From Lutibacter citreus (GTDB lineage Bacteria > Bacteroidota > Bacteroidia > Flavobacteriales > Flavobacteriaceae), in assembly GCF_003260195.1 (NCBI RefSeq), contig NZ_QEIH01000001.1, forward strand, positions 310,001-374,000: a stretch of DNA of 64,000 nt. The letters run 5' to 3'. Within the stretch, counting starts at the first letter, position 1; every line of letters begins with the position of its first letter. Under the pieces are notes generated by a model that was given only the letters and a program-made list of their open reading frames with translations, was not told the origin of the DNA and made no database searches. Of this stretch, positions 43,355 to 51,601 are shown in pieces. The position numbers and the translations under genes are program-made.

Positions 43355-43480
43355 AAAAGAAGTATTTAAAAGTGGCTATTCGTCAACCTGAACTTGATCC
43401 AGGTTCTCATTAGAATTGACGAAAAATAGCCTGTGATTCTGAAATAAATTCAGAATGACGACTCTTTAAATACTTCTTTT
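43355..43480. terminator. Bidirectional terminator interrupted by a repeat element
   Basis: A perfect 16-base stem, 43355-43370 with 43465-43480 (AAAAGAAGTATTTAAA), has A-runs and T-runs suited to both directions and lies between two convergent genes. The loop is 94 bases long and is almost wholly a CTGAA-type repeat, which suggests insertion of the repeat into the loop of an older terminator. Confidence 0.6.
43381..43460. repeat. REPIN-like element, CTGAA type, copy 4
   Basis: CGTCAACCTGAACTTGATCCAG at the left is mirrored by CTGAAATAAATTCAGAATGACG at the right, giving imperfect inverted ends of about 22 bases; TCTCATTAGAATTGACG lies between. Copy 5 at 56470 begins and ends almost identically. 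Confidence 0.65.
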
Positions 43481-43498
43481 TATAATTTTTAATTGAAG

Positions 43499-44530
43499 CT
43501 AAACAATAGAGTTTCCATAGGCAACAATAATAATTCCAATTGTCATAATTGATAATCCACTAAATAACCATTTCTTACTTAAATCACCTGCTTTATTCCA
43601 TTCACCAGTAAAAAAGCCTAAAATATTAGCAACCATAATACAACCTGTTTGAAATATTGCAAATCCAACAGAAGTTCCTAAAGGACCCAATTCATAAGCA
43701 CCTAAACCGTATATAATTAAGGACGCACAATAAACCACTGCCATAATTAAAAGGTAAAAGATGTTTTTTGGACTATTTTTATGACTGAAGTTTCCCCAAC
43801 TTTTATTTTTAGTAAGTTGAATGATAAAATAAACCATAATTGCAATTCCACTTCCAATAAAAGAAGGAAGCATAACAGCTAATCGAGCAATCCAAGGTGG
43901 ATTTCCGAATTGTTCTTGTGATATTTGACCAATATGTCCAATATTATCTGCAACGTGGTAAGCTAAGTTAAAACCTGCTGCCGAAATACCTCCAATAATA
44001 CAAAGTATAATACCATTTCTCATAGTATTATTGTTAGAGGCTACTTTTTCACTATCTGCGTTCTCATTTTTCTCTCGAAGTAAACCAGCTTTACCGTTCG
44101 CTATAATTCCAAGCATTATGATAAAGATTCCACCAAGAATAACCATACCACCAGGAGTAGATAATTTATCTGCACCTCCCATAAAAAATGGAAGAATAGA
44201 ACCTGCTAAAGTTGAAACTCCAATAAGTAAAGAAAAACCTAAAGCCATTCCAATTTTTGAAATGCTAATTCCCCATAACAAATTACCAATTCCCCATAAA
44301 ATACTTAAAAGGAAAATGGATAAGAAAATTGAATTGGATACTTGCTCATAAGTTTCGCTCAAATTATCAACCAATACTACCGTTGAAATAATTGGAACAA
44401 TAAACATTGCTAGTACCCAAAAAACACCCCATAAATTTTCAAGTTCGTAATTTTTTACAAACTTACTTGGAAAGGCATAAAAACCCAGCATTATTGCAGC
44501 TAGTAATACCCAAAATATTCCTATTCCCAT
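43499..44530 (-). CDS. RhaT-like L-rhamnose/proton symporter family transporter
   Basis: An inner-membrane sugar transporter of 343 residues with about ten hydrophobic segments, in the drug/metabolite superfamily branch that contains RhaT. Recognised stretches are AFPSKFVKNYELENLWGVFW, ILWGIGNLLWGISISKIG and LGFSLLIGVSTLAGSILPF. A short cytoplasmic loop (KNENADSEKVASN) divides it in the middle. It starts ten bases after the stop of the lactaldehyde-type dehydrogenase gene, fitting uptake of a 6-deoxy sugar. A second RhaT homologue lies at 54192 with only moderate similarity, so the two may carry different sugars. It is the last gene of the minus-strand group. Confidence 0.82.
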   Translation of the reverse strand: MGIGIFWVLLAAIMLGFYAFPSKFVKNYELENLWGVFWVLAMFIVPIISTVVLVDNLSETYEQVSNSIFLSIFLLSILWGIGNLLWGISISKIGMALGFSLLIGVSTLAGSILPFFMGGADKLSTPGGMVILGGIFIIMLGIIANGKAGLLREKNENADSEKVASNNNTMRNGIILCIIGGISAAGFNLAYHVADNIGHIGQISQEQFGNPPWIARLAVMLPSFIGSGIAIMVYFIIQLTKNKSWGNFSHKNSPKNIFYLLIMAVVYCASLIIYGLGAYELGPLGTSVGFAIFQTGCIMVANILGFFTGEWNKAGDLSKKWLFSGLSIMTIGIIIVAYGNSIV

Positions 44531-44539
44531 ACTATTGGT

Positions 44540-45997
44540 TTATTCGTAGTTTAAATAAATAGTTCTTTTTTGTAAGTAGTGATCAATACCAAATACACCA
44601 TCTTCACCTGCATTACCAGATGTTTTATGACCTGAATGATACCCTTGAATATTACCAATAATTTGTTGATTGATGAAAATTGTACCAACTTCTAAGGTAT
44701 CAATAGCTTTTTGGTGTAATCTATAATCATTTGTATATAAATATGCCGAAAGACCTTCCTCTCTATTATTAGCTAATGCAATAGCCTCATCAAAACCACC
44801 TACTTTTACAATAGGCATTACAGGAGCAAATAATTCTTCACTAATAGTTGGATCATCACCTTTTACATTTCCTAAAATAGTAGGAGCATACCAGTTTCCT
44901 TTTTCAAAATACTCACCATCAGGTATATCTCCACCTAATAACAATTCTGCACCTTTATTTACATTTTCTTGAACTAATTTATTAACACGGTCTAAACCAA
45001 ATTTGCTTACGTTAGGTCCCATATGTACACCTTCAGCAAAAGGATCTCCAACTTTAATTTGTTGCGTTCTTTTTACAACTTTTTCTGTAAATTCATCTGC
45101 AATTTTTTCATCAACAAATACCATTTCGTTACAAATACAAACTTGTCCACAGTTTGCATATCTTGAAATTACGGCAGCTTCAACAGCTTTATCAATATCT
45201 GCATCTTTACATACAATAAAAGGCGCTTTTCCTCCTAATTCTAAAATTAATCCAGTAATGTTATCAGCAGCAGCTCTGTACATTGCTCTACCAGCTCGTG
45301 TACTTCCAGTTAGTGAAATTAATTTAGTAATAGGACTTTCAACTAATAGCGATGCAGCTTCTGCATTTTTAGTTGAAACCATATTTATCACTCCTTTTGG
45401 CAAGCTAGATTCATCAACTAAACGACAAAATTCTGAAGCTGTTGTAGGCGTTAATTCGTGTGGTTTAATTATCATTGTGTTTCCAGTAGCTAGTGCTGGT
45501 CCAACTTTTCTTCCAATTAATGCTAGAGGATAATTAAAAGCACATAAGCCAACAGTTACACCATAAGGCACTTTGTAAATTGAAAGTCTTTTGTTTGCTT
45601 GTTCAGCAGGGAATATAGCACCTTGTATTCTACGAGCAGATTCTGCCGAATAGGTCATATATGTAATAGTATCGTCAACTTCTCCCAAAGCTTCAGGATA
45701 TGTTTTTCCTTGCTCCATAACTAAAAGCTTTGCGAAATGTTCACGTTCTGCTTTTAATTTGTTAGCAATTTCAATAATATGTTGTGCTCTTGTGTTTGCA
45801 GGAGTTAATGCCCAACCTATTTGTGCTTTTTCTGAACTTTCTAATGCGTATTGAACATCGTCTTTTGTACAAGCGGTAACCGTAGCATAAACTTCATTGT
45901 TAGCTGGATTTTCTACTTCAATAGTTTCTCTTGTTTTATCATCTAGCCATTCTCCGTTTATATAGCAGGAATAGTGTTTTATATTTGTTGAATTCAT
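44540..45997 (-). CDS. Aldehyde dehydrogenase, probable lactaldehyde dehydrogenase (AldA-like)
   Basis: NAD-dependent aldehyde dehydrogenase of 485 residues, cytoplasmic. GQVCICNEMVF holds the catalytic Cys, LELGGKAPF the general-base Glu and LTGSTRAGRAM the cofactor loop. The C-terminal stretch NIQGYHSGHKTSGNAGEDG with the ending YLQKRTIYLNYE resembles E. coli AldA, which oxidises the L-lactaldehyde formed from rhamnose and fucose. That fits a window with two RhaT homologues and two fucosidases. The isomerase, kinase and aldolase that would make lactaldehyde are not in the window. Glycolaldehyde oxidation is an alternative, since AldA enzymes accept it too. Confidence 0.8.
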   Translation of the reverse strand: MNSTNIKHYSCYINGEWLDDKTRETIEVENPANNEVYATVTACTKDDVQYALESSEKAQIGWALTPANTRAQHIIEIANKLKAEREHFAKLLVMEQGKTYPEALGEVDDTITYMTYSAESARRIQGAIFPAEQANKRLSIYKVPYGVTVGLCAFNYPLALIGRKVGPALATGNTMIIKPHELTPTTASEFCRLVDESSLPKGVINMVSTKNAEAASLLVESPITKLISLTGSTRAGRAMYRAAADNITGLILELGGKAPFIVCKDADIDKAVEAAVISRYANCGQVCICNEMVFVDEKIADEFTEKVVKRTQQIKVGDPFAEGVHMGPNVSKFGLDRVNKLVQENVNKGAELLLGGDIPDGEYFEKGNWYAPTILGNVKGDDPTISEELFAPVMPIVKVGGFDEAIALANNREEGLSAYLYTNDYRLHQKAIDTLEVGTIFINQQIIGNIQGYHSGHKTSGNAGEDGVFGIDHYLQKRTIYLNYE

Positions 45998-46084
45998 ATT
46001 TGGTTATGTTTTTATTATAAAATTAAAGGTTAAACCCTACAATTTTATAACGGTTATTTTGGTTTTATAAACTTAGCCATAAAT

Positions 46085-46154
46085 ATTGTCATTCCTGTTT
46101 TTAGAGAAATCTATTTTTACTTTCATAGATTCCTGCCTATGCAGGAATGACAAT
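46085..46154. repeat. REPIN-like inverted repeat, CATTCCTG type, intact copy
   Basis: Perfect 13-base inverted ends, ATTGTCATTCCTG (46085-46097) and CAGGAATGACAAT (46142-46154), bound a 70-base element. The right half contains a further palindrome, CCTGCCTATGCAGG. It separates the dehydrogenase gene from the enoyl-CoA hydratase gene upstream of it on the minus strand. Confidence 0.65.
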
Positions 46155-46192
46155 TGTTTTATTTAAAACTATGGAATTTAAATTTATAGTGT

Positions 46193-46957
46193 TTATTCAA
46201 ATTTTGGTGTTCGTTTTTCTACAAATGATTGAAATCCTTCTTTAGCATCGAAGGTATCGTAAAGTGTGTCAACCATTTCAGTTTCTAATTTTAAGAAATC
46301 TTGGGTGCTTTTTCCAACTCCTAATGCAAAAGTTTTCTTAACTGTTGCCATAGCTATTTTAGGACCTTGGGATAAGTTTTTAACATATGCTAAAGCTTCT
46401 TCTTCAGCTGTTTCTTCGTTGTATAATTTATGAGCTAATCCAATTCTAAAGGCTTCTTCAGAATTTATTGGATTACCCGATACAACCATTTCAAAAGCAT
46501 AAGAATGACCAACAGCGTTTACCAATCTTGGAATACCTCCATTTCCTGGCATTAAACCAAGTTTAACTTCAGGTAATCCAATCAAGAATTTTTTGTTTGA
46601 AGCCAAACGAATATCGCAAGCACAAGCCAATTCTAATCCACCACCTAACGTATGGCCGTTTAAAAAAGCAACATAAATTTTTGAGCTTGAACTAATCAAT
46701 TTGGCAGTTTTATTAGCCATAGCAACCATTTGGTTATTTTGCTCCACAGTATTGCTCGCAAATACTTTAATATCAGCTCCTGCACAGAAAAATTTTGGAA
46801 TGCCACTTTTTAAAAGTACAACTGAAATGTCCTTGTCGTTTTCAATGGAATTTAAAATTGTTTCAAATTCATTGAAAAAGTGAATGTCGTAACTGTTAGC
46901 AGGGGATTTATCTAGTGTGATAATCCCCAATCTATCTATTTTTTCAAATTTAAACAT
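46193..46957 (-). CDS. Enoyl-CoA hydratase/isomerase family protein
   Basis: A crotonase-fold enzyme of 254 residues acting on a CoA thioester in the cytoplasm. FFCAGADIKVF and HTLGGGLELACACD form the oxyanion hole, and both Glu residues used by hydratases are present (GGGLELA and GLPEVKLGLMPG). The Gly-rich GNGGIPRLV stretch is also standard. It starts five bases after the GH2 stop on the same strand. A CoA-dependent enzyme inside a sugar cluster is unexpected; the two class III CoA-transferases at 56596 and 57744 could make its substrate. It could be a hydratase, isomerase or hydrolase. Confidence 0.87.
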   Translation of the reverse strand: MFKFEKIDRLGIITLDKSPANSYDIHFFNEFETILNSIENDKDISVVLLKSGIPKFFCAGADIKVFASNTVEQNNQMVAMANKTAKLISSSSKIYVAFLNGHTLGGGLELACACDIRLASNKKFLIGLPEVKLGLMPGNGGIPRLVNAVGHSYAFEMVVSGNPINSEEAFRIGLAHKLYNEETAEEEALAYVKNLSQGPKIAMATVKKTFALGVGKSTQDFLKLETEMVDTLYDTFDAKEGFQSFVEKRTPKFE

Positions 46958-46962
46958 ATTTA

Positions 46963-49449
46963 TTATTTTTTATCAAAACCTCTAGCGATTGGCATTTTTT
47001 GATCAGCTTCTAAATGACCTTCTTCAGCACCTAATCCTGGGAAATATCTAAAATAATTTGCCCAACCATACTTTTGTTTAATTTCAAATGCTTCTAGTCC
47101 AATAGCTCTTAATTCAGCTCTATCTTTCTTTTTATCAGCTACTAATAACATATAATCATTTTTAGACAATGTATTTCCATCAGCATCAACTAACGTCATT
47201 TCAGCATAGAATTTATCTCCAATTTTACCTGGTACTTTACAAGAAACATCAACATATTTAGAAGAACTATCACCACCTATTTCTGAAATATTAAACTGTT
47301 CTTCTTTAATTACATTCTTGTTATTATCCAAGAATTTAATACTTGCTTTACAGTTAGCGTATGATTTATAATAATCATTTACTACCCATAATTCACCTTT
47401 AAATTCTTCTCCTGGTAACCAACGTCTGTCATAATGTTTCATAGTTAATAAAACAGGTTGATAGGCTTTTTTTACATAATCAAAAGATAATTTTTTCTCT
47501 TGATAGTAATCTACAATTCCCCATTTCATGTCTGGAGCAAATGTGATATAATGACAAATACAAATAGCACTTGTTCTTGGTTTTCTAGTTCTAAAATGTT
47601 CTAAAGCGTATTGAAAAATAGCTCCTTGAGCAACTTGGGTAGCGGTTACAAAACTCTCTAAACTATCGGTGCTTTGATCTCCAACTACTTCAAAATTTAA
47701 TGTTCTTAAAGCGTCAAAATCTGTCCAGTGATGACCCCAACTTGGTCCTGGAGGCCAAACTTCATCTGCAGGAATAAACTTTTTAATGCTTTCAATATTT
47801 GGACAAGAAGAAATTGCTAATTCAGGAATTACAGCGTAATCTAAACTAGGAAAATAATCTTCCATTACAAATTCACCTTCACCATAAAATAAATCATTAG
47901 CGTGGAAACTTTCTTTTGGTTTAAAGCCTAAATTCAATCCTACTTCATCACTTAAAGGAGAAGAAGGAATAAAGTGTAGTGGTGTATATGGTTTAATTGC
48001 TTCTCCCAATGCATTTACAAACTCTAAGTTATGCTGAGGGTCAGAAGCTGTCATAAATAATTCTTCTGAACCTTCTAACAATACAATTGAAGGATGATTA
48101 CGTTGAGCTTTAACAGATGAAATTGCTTCTGCAAAAACAGCATCTTTAAATTCTTGATCTTTTGGTAAAGATAAACTAGCCAAAGGCAATACATCTTGCC
48201 AAACTGTAATACCAGCTTCATTACATAATTTGTAGAACAATGGAATTTCTTCTGGATGCCAACCGAAAATACGTAAGTTATTAAAGTTAGCTTCTTTTGC
48301 CAATCTAATTAATTCTACGTATTTACTAGGATGCGCACGACCCATAAAAATATCTGGAGGTCCACCCCAAGTTCCTGAACGCATAAAATGACGTTTACCA
48401 TTAATCATAACCGTCCAAGGGTTTTCAACTTCCTCTCTAGTGAAACCAGGATTGTGAGCCATTTTTACTTCACGAATACCAAAAGAAGTTTCCGTAGTAT
48501 CTAAAATATCCTCATTTTCTTCTGAAATTGTAACTTTCGCTGTGTATAAGTTTTGATCACCTAAATCCCAAGGCCACCATAATTTGGCATCATTAATATC
48601 TATGCTTAACTCTACGTTATTGGTTCCAGAAATAACACTAATATCTTTGTTTATTGTGTATGTTTTAGATTCAAAATTTTCACCTTCAATTTCTACTTCA
48701 ACATTAATATTATGATTAGAATAATTATGGTTTTCAATTTCAATTTCAATATCTAGTTTTGCTGAATTTTCTGAAGTAATAATTGGTTTCACATAAGTAT
48801 CTTCAATGGTAATGTTTCCCATTGCTTCTAAATAAACTGGTTTCCAAATTCCTGTAGGAGGCAAGGCAACCCAATAATCTCCGTGCCAAGCTGGTTTTCT
48901 TCCAGCAACCTGACTGTATCTTCTTGGAGCAGGATGCAATCTAACCATTAATACATTTGTTCCAAAACGTAAACGTTCAAAACGAATGTTTTTTGTAACA
49001 TTAAATTTAAATTTAGAGAACATTCCTTCGTGTGTTCCTAATAATTCTCCATTTAAATAAACATCACAACCAAAGTCAACACCATCAAATACCAATTGAA
49101 TACGTTTTCCTTCCATTTCTTTAGGGACATCAAACTGGCGTTTGTACCACCATTCGTTTTCAGGAACCCATTTGGCTTTTAAACTATTTCTTCCAAAATG
49201 AGGATCTTCAATTCTTCCTTGTCTCCAAAGATCTGTATAAACATCACCAGGGACTTTAGCAAAACCCCAATTAAATGAATCTCCTGTGATGTCAAAATTT
49301 AATTCGTGAAAACCAACTTTAACTCCTTCATCAGGTCTAATACCTTCCATCTGCCAGTTGCTACCTGAAAGATCTAACACAATTTTATCGGTAGAAGTTT
49401 CCCCATCACCTTTAAGGTAGTCCTTCTCATCTTGACTAATATTTTTCAT
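46963..49449 (-). CDS. GH2 family protein of the beta-mannosidase/exo-glucosaminidase type, apparently cytoplasmic
   Basis: A GH2 protein of 828 residues with no signal peptide or lipobox, so it should act inside the cell. The N-terminal domain (WWYKRQFDVPKEM; FDGVDFGCDVYLNGELLG) and barrel resemble beta-mannosidases and exo-beta-glucosaminidases. The acid/base motif, usually WCGNNE, reads LEGSEE here, leaving Glu463 in the catalytic position but with changed neighbours; PELAISSCP is the probable nucleophile site. Trp-rich stretches such as EVWPPGPSWGHHW may line the sugar site. It lies between the enoyl-CoA hydratase and the GH50-like gene and is transcribed with them. The sugar removed cannot be named. 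Confidence 0.82.
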   Translation of the reverse strand: MKNISQDEKDYLKGDGETSTDKIVLDLSGSNWQMEGIRPDEGVKVGFHELNFDITGDSFNWGFAKVPGDVYTDLWRQGRIEDPHFGRNSLKAKWVPENEWWYKRQFDVPKEMEGKRIQLVFDGVDFGCDVYLNGELLGTHEGMFSKFKFNVTKNIRFERLRFGTNVLMVRLHPAPRRYSQVAGRKPAWHGDYWVALPPTGIWKPVYLEAMGNITIEDTYVKPIITSENSAKLDIEIEIENHNYSNHNINVEVEIEGENFESKTYTINKDISVISGTNNVELSIDINDAKLWWPWDLGDQNLYTAKVTISEENEDILDTTETSFGIREVKMAHNPGFTREEVENPWTVMINGKRHFMRSGTWGGPPDIFMGRAHPSKYVELIRLAKEANFNNLRIFGWHPEEIPLFYKLCNEAGITVWQDVLPLASLSLPKDQEFKDAVFAEAISSVKAQRNHPSIVLLEGSEELFMTASDPQHNLEFVNALGEAIKPYTPLHFIPSSPLSDEVGLNLGFKPKESFHANDLFYGEGEFVMEDYFPSLDYAVIPELAISSCPNIESIKKFIPADEVWPPGPSWGHHWTDFDALRTLNFEVVGDQSTDSLESFVTATQVAQGAIFQYALEHFRTRKPRTSAICICHYITFAPDMKWGIVDYYQEKKLSFDYVKKAYQPVLLTMKHYDRRWLPGEEFKGELWVVNDYYKSYANCKASIKFLDNNKNVIKEEQFNISEIGGDSSSKYVDVSCKVPGKIGDKFYAEMTLVDADGNTLSKNDYMLLVADKKKDRAELRAIGLEAFEIKQKYGWANYFRYFPGLGAEEGHLEADQKMPIARGFDKK

Positions 49450-49472
49450 TTATAACATTTAATTTTTATTAT

Positions 49473-51599
49473 CTAATTTTTTGTTCTGTATTCGTACATT
49501 GAATATGTAGTTTCTTTTACTTTTTTAATTAAATCTTCGTAAGGGTTATCACAAACATCTATAAAGCCAACGTTGTAATTTTCTCCATCAAATCTTCCTG
49601 TATTTGGTTCATCTAAATATTGAAACCAATGGGCTCCTACAATATTTGGATGTTTTAAAGCTCCTTGAATGTAATTTTTATACATTTCTCCTCTTTCAGC
49701 TTGATTTTTAGCTTTTTTAATTCCTACGTGAAAACTTCCTTTGTCTAAAGATCCAAAATGAAATTCACCAATCATAACAGGTTTGTCAACACCTTTTGGA
49801 AGTGAAAAATTTTCAATACTATATTCATATTTATTGAAACTCATAATATCTAAATACTTGCTTGCTGTTGTTAAAACAATATCATTATTTGCCCAAGCAA
49901 ATCTACAACCCAAGTAATTTTGGTTAGGGGCTACTTTTTTCAATTCTTCATTTATGATACTGAAATAGGTATCTGCTATTTTTTTATAGAAATTAATTAA
50001 GTCTTCTTTTGCTTTTTCTTTATTTGGTAGTTCTGTAGAGGTTAATAAAGCATCCCAAGAAGTATGTTTAGTGTTCCAAACCTTGTTTAAGTTTTCAATT
50101 TTGTCATATTTAGATTTTAAATCTTTAATGAATTGAATTTTCGCGGGTTGATTTGCAGGACTTTTTAATGTTCCTTCAGCTAATGAGCCTAATAGTCCCC
50201 AAGATAATTCGTTGTCAACAAAATATCCAATACACCAAGGATCGTTCGCTCCTTCTTTTTGAGAAATGACAGAATTTTTTACTGCTATTCTAAATTTTGG
50301 ATCAAATACATCATGAAATTTACCCCAGAAACCTTCTGAACCTTCTATTTTTGGTGTGTTTCTAATCCATATTGAACCTACATAAGCCGTTTTATGTTGT
50401 CTTGTTGCTCCAAAATCAGAAACAAAACCAATAGTGTTCATTCCCCAATCTTTAATTCTTAAATGAGCCATTTCTTGGAATTTTCCCAACCAATTCTCAC
50501 CATATTTTCTATATAAGTTACTTTGATAGAAGTTATAAGATTTATAAGGCAGTTTGTCTTTATAAAAACCGTGTGAAGCGTGCGTCCCTTTTCCGTAAAA
50601 CTGATTTAAAGGATCATTTTCTTTTGGTAAAAATTTAAAGTAATTTTCTCTATGACTAATTCCAGTAAATACAGAAGTTGAAGCAACACAATTTAAACCT
50701 GCAGTCCAAAAAACATAACCTTCAGGATCAACAATCCACCATTTATTATTAACCTTTTCAGTTCTAAAAAAACCAGTAGCTTTTAATTTCGGTCCTTTTT
50801 TCCAACCACCAAATTTACTTAAGTCTTTTGGCCCTATATCCTGTGATAGTTTGTCTAATTCTTTTGTTGCTGCTGCTTTTAATTCGGCTTCAGAATGCAT
50901 TTTACCACTCCAATCTTTATGAATATATTGCCCAAATTCATCTACAAAAGGGAAAAAGTTATCTGGTTTTTTTTCTTCAAGTTTTCCAACAGCTCTAACA
51001 TTGTCAATAGTAAATTGATTTGGTTGTGTTGCGTAACGAGAGCAAAAAACCATTTCTTGAATTTTATTAATATCAGTTTTTAATGCTCCAGGTATTCCTC
51101 GCATTCCAACAATGTTTAGTTGAGGTTTAAAAATCCAAGGAGTCCAAGCTAAGTCAACAGTAATTGTACCTTTTTCACCCGGTTTTAAATCAATATAATC
51201 TGAGCAATACCATCTTTTTAACCCGTCTGGGTCATTTCCAACAAATAATTCAACCTGTATAATTTCATCACCGGTATTGGATACATCGGCTTTTATTTGA
51301 TAAAATCCATTTAAATTCCAAGGTTTGTCTGCATCACTCTTTAATTTTACTCCAGCTTCTCTTAAAGTAAAACTATTATTAACTTGAAGAAATTTATTGT
51401 TTTCTTCTTTAATTATTTTGAAAGTCGCATCTTGAGGTTGTAATTGAGATTTATTAAAATTTTCTTCAAAATCAAATAAAACAAACTCCTCAGCTTTTGA
51501 ATAATTCTCATGTTTTTTTATATTACAACTAATTAGGCTTAAGGTTAGTACAGCAATAAGTGTTGTGCTGAAGGAGAAAAGTAATTTTAAATGTCTCAT
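49473..51599 (-). CDS. GH50-like (beta-agarase-type) glycoside hydrolase lipoprotein
   Basis: An exported glycosidase of 708 residues lipidated after LISC. An N-terminal beta-sandwich (about 40-210, with GNDPDGLKRWYCSDYIDL) is followed by a TIM barrel. GYFVDNELSWG carries the likely acid/base Glu and MIGEFHFGSLD the likely nucleophile; together with GNKWW-type and DPEGYVFWTAGLN segments these resemble family GH50 beta-agarases and proteins annotated simply as agarase. It lies between the MFS porter and the intracellular GH2 gene, in one operon. A beta-galactan backbone or side chain would suit GH50, but related clan A families cannot be excluded. Confidence 0.68.
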   Translation of the reverse strand: MRHLKLLFSFSTTLIAVLTLSLISCNIKKHENYSKAEEFVLFDFEENFNKSQLQPQDATFKIIKEENNKFLQVNNSFTLREAGVKLKSDADKPWNLNGFYQIKADVSNTGDEIIQVELFVGNDPDGLKRWYCSDYIDLKPGEKGTITVDLAWTPWIFKPQLNIVGMRGIPGALKTDINKIQEMVFCSRYATQPNQFTIDNVRAVGKLEEKKPDNFFPFVDEFGQYIHKDWSGKMHSEAELKAAATKELDKLSQDIGPKDLSKFGGWKKGPKLKATGFFRTEKVNNKWWIVDPEGYVFWTAGLNCVASTSVFTGISHRENYFKFLPKENDPLNQFYGKGTHASHGFYKDKLPYKSYNFYQSNLYRKYGENWLGKFQEMAHLRIKDWGMNTIGFVSDFGATRQHKTAYVGSIWIRNTPKIEGSEGFWGKFHDVFDPKFRIAVKNSVISQKEGANDPWCIGYFVDNELSWGLLGSLAEGTLKSPANQPAKIQFIKDLKSKYDKIENLNKVWNTKHTSWDALLTSTELPNKEKAKEDLINFYKKIADTYFSIINEELKKVAPNQNYLGCRFAWANNDIVLTTASKYLDIMSFNKYEYSIENFSLPKGVDKPVMIGEFHFGSLDKGSFHVGIKKAKNQAERGEMYKNYIQGALKHPNIVGAHWFQYLDEPNTGRFDGENYNVGFIDVCDNPYEDLIKKVKETTYSMYEYRTKN

Positions 51600-51601
51600 T
51601 T

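Noticed and set aside
45003..45533. A 176-codon open frame on the plus strand
   Set aside because: It lies wholly antisense to the aldehyde dehydrogenase, whose catalytic motifs are intact; the frame has no recognisable domain and looks like a shadow of codon bias.
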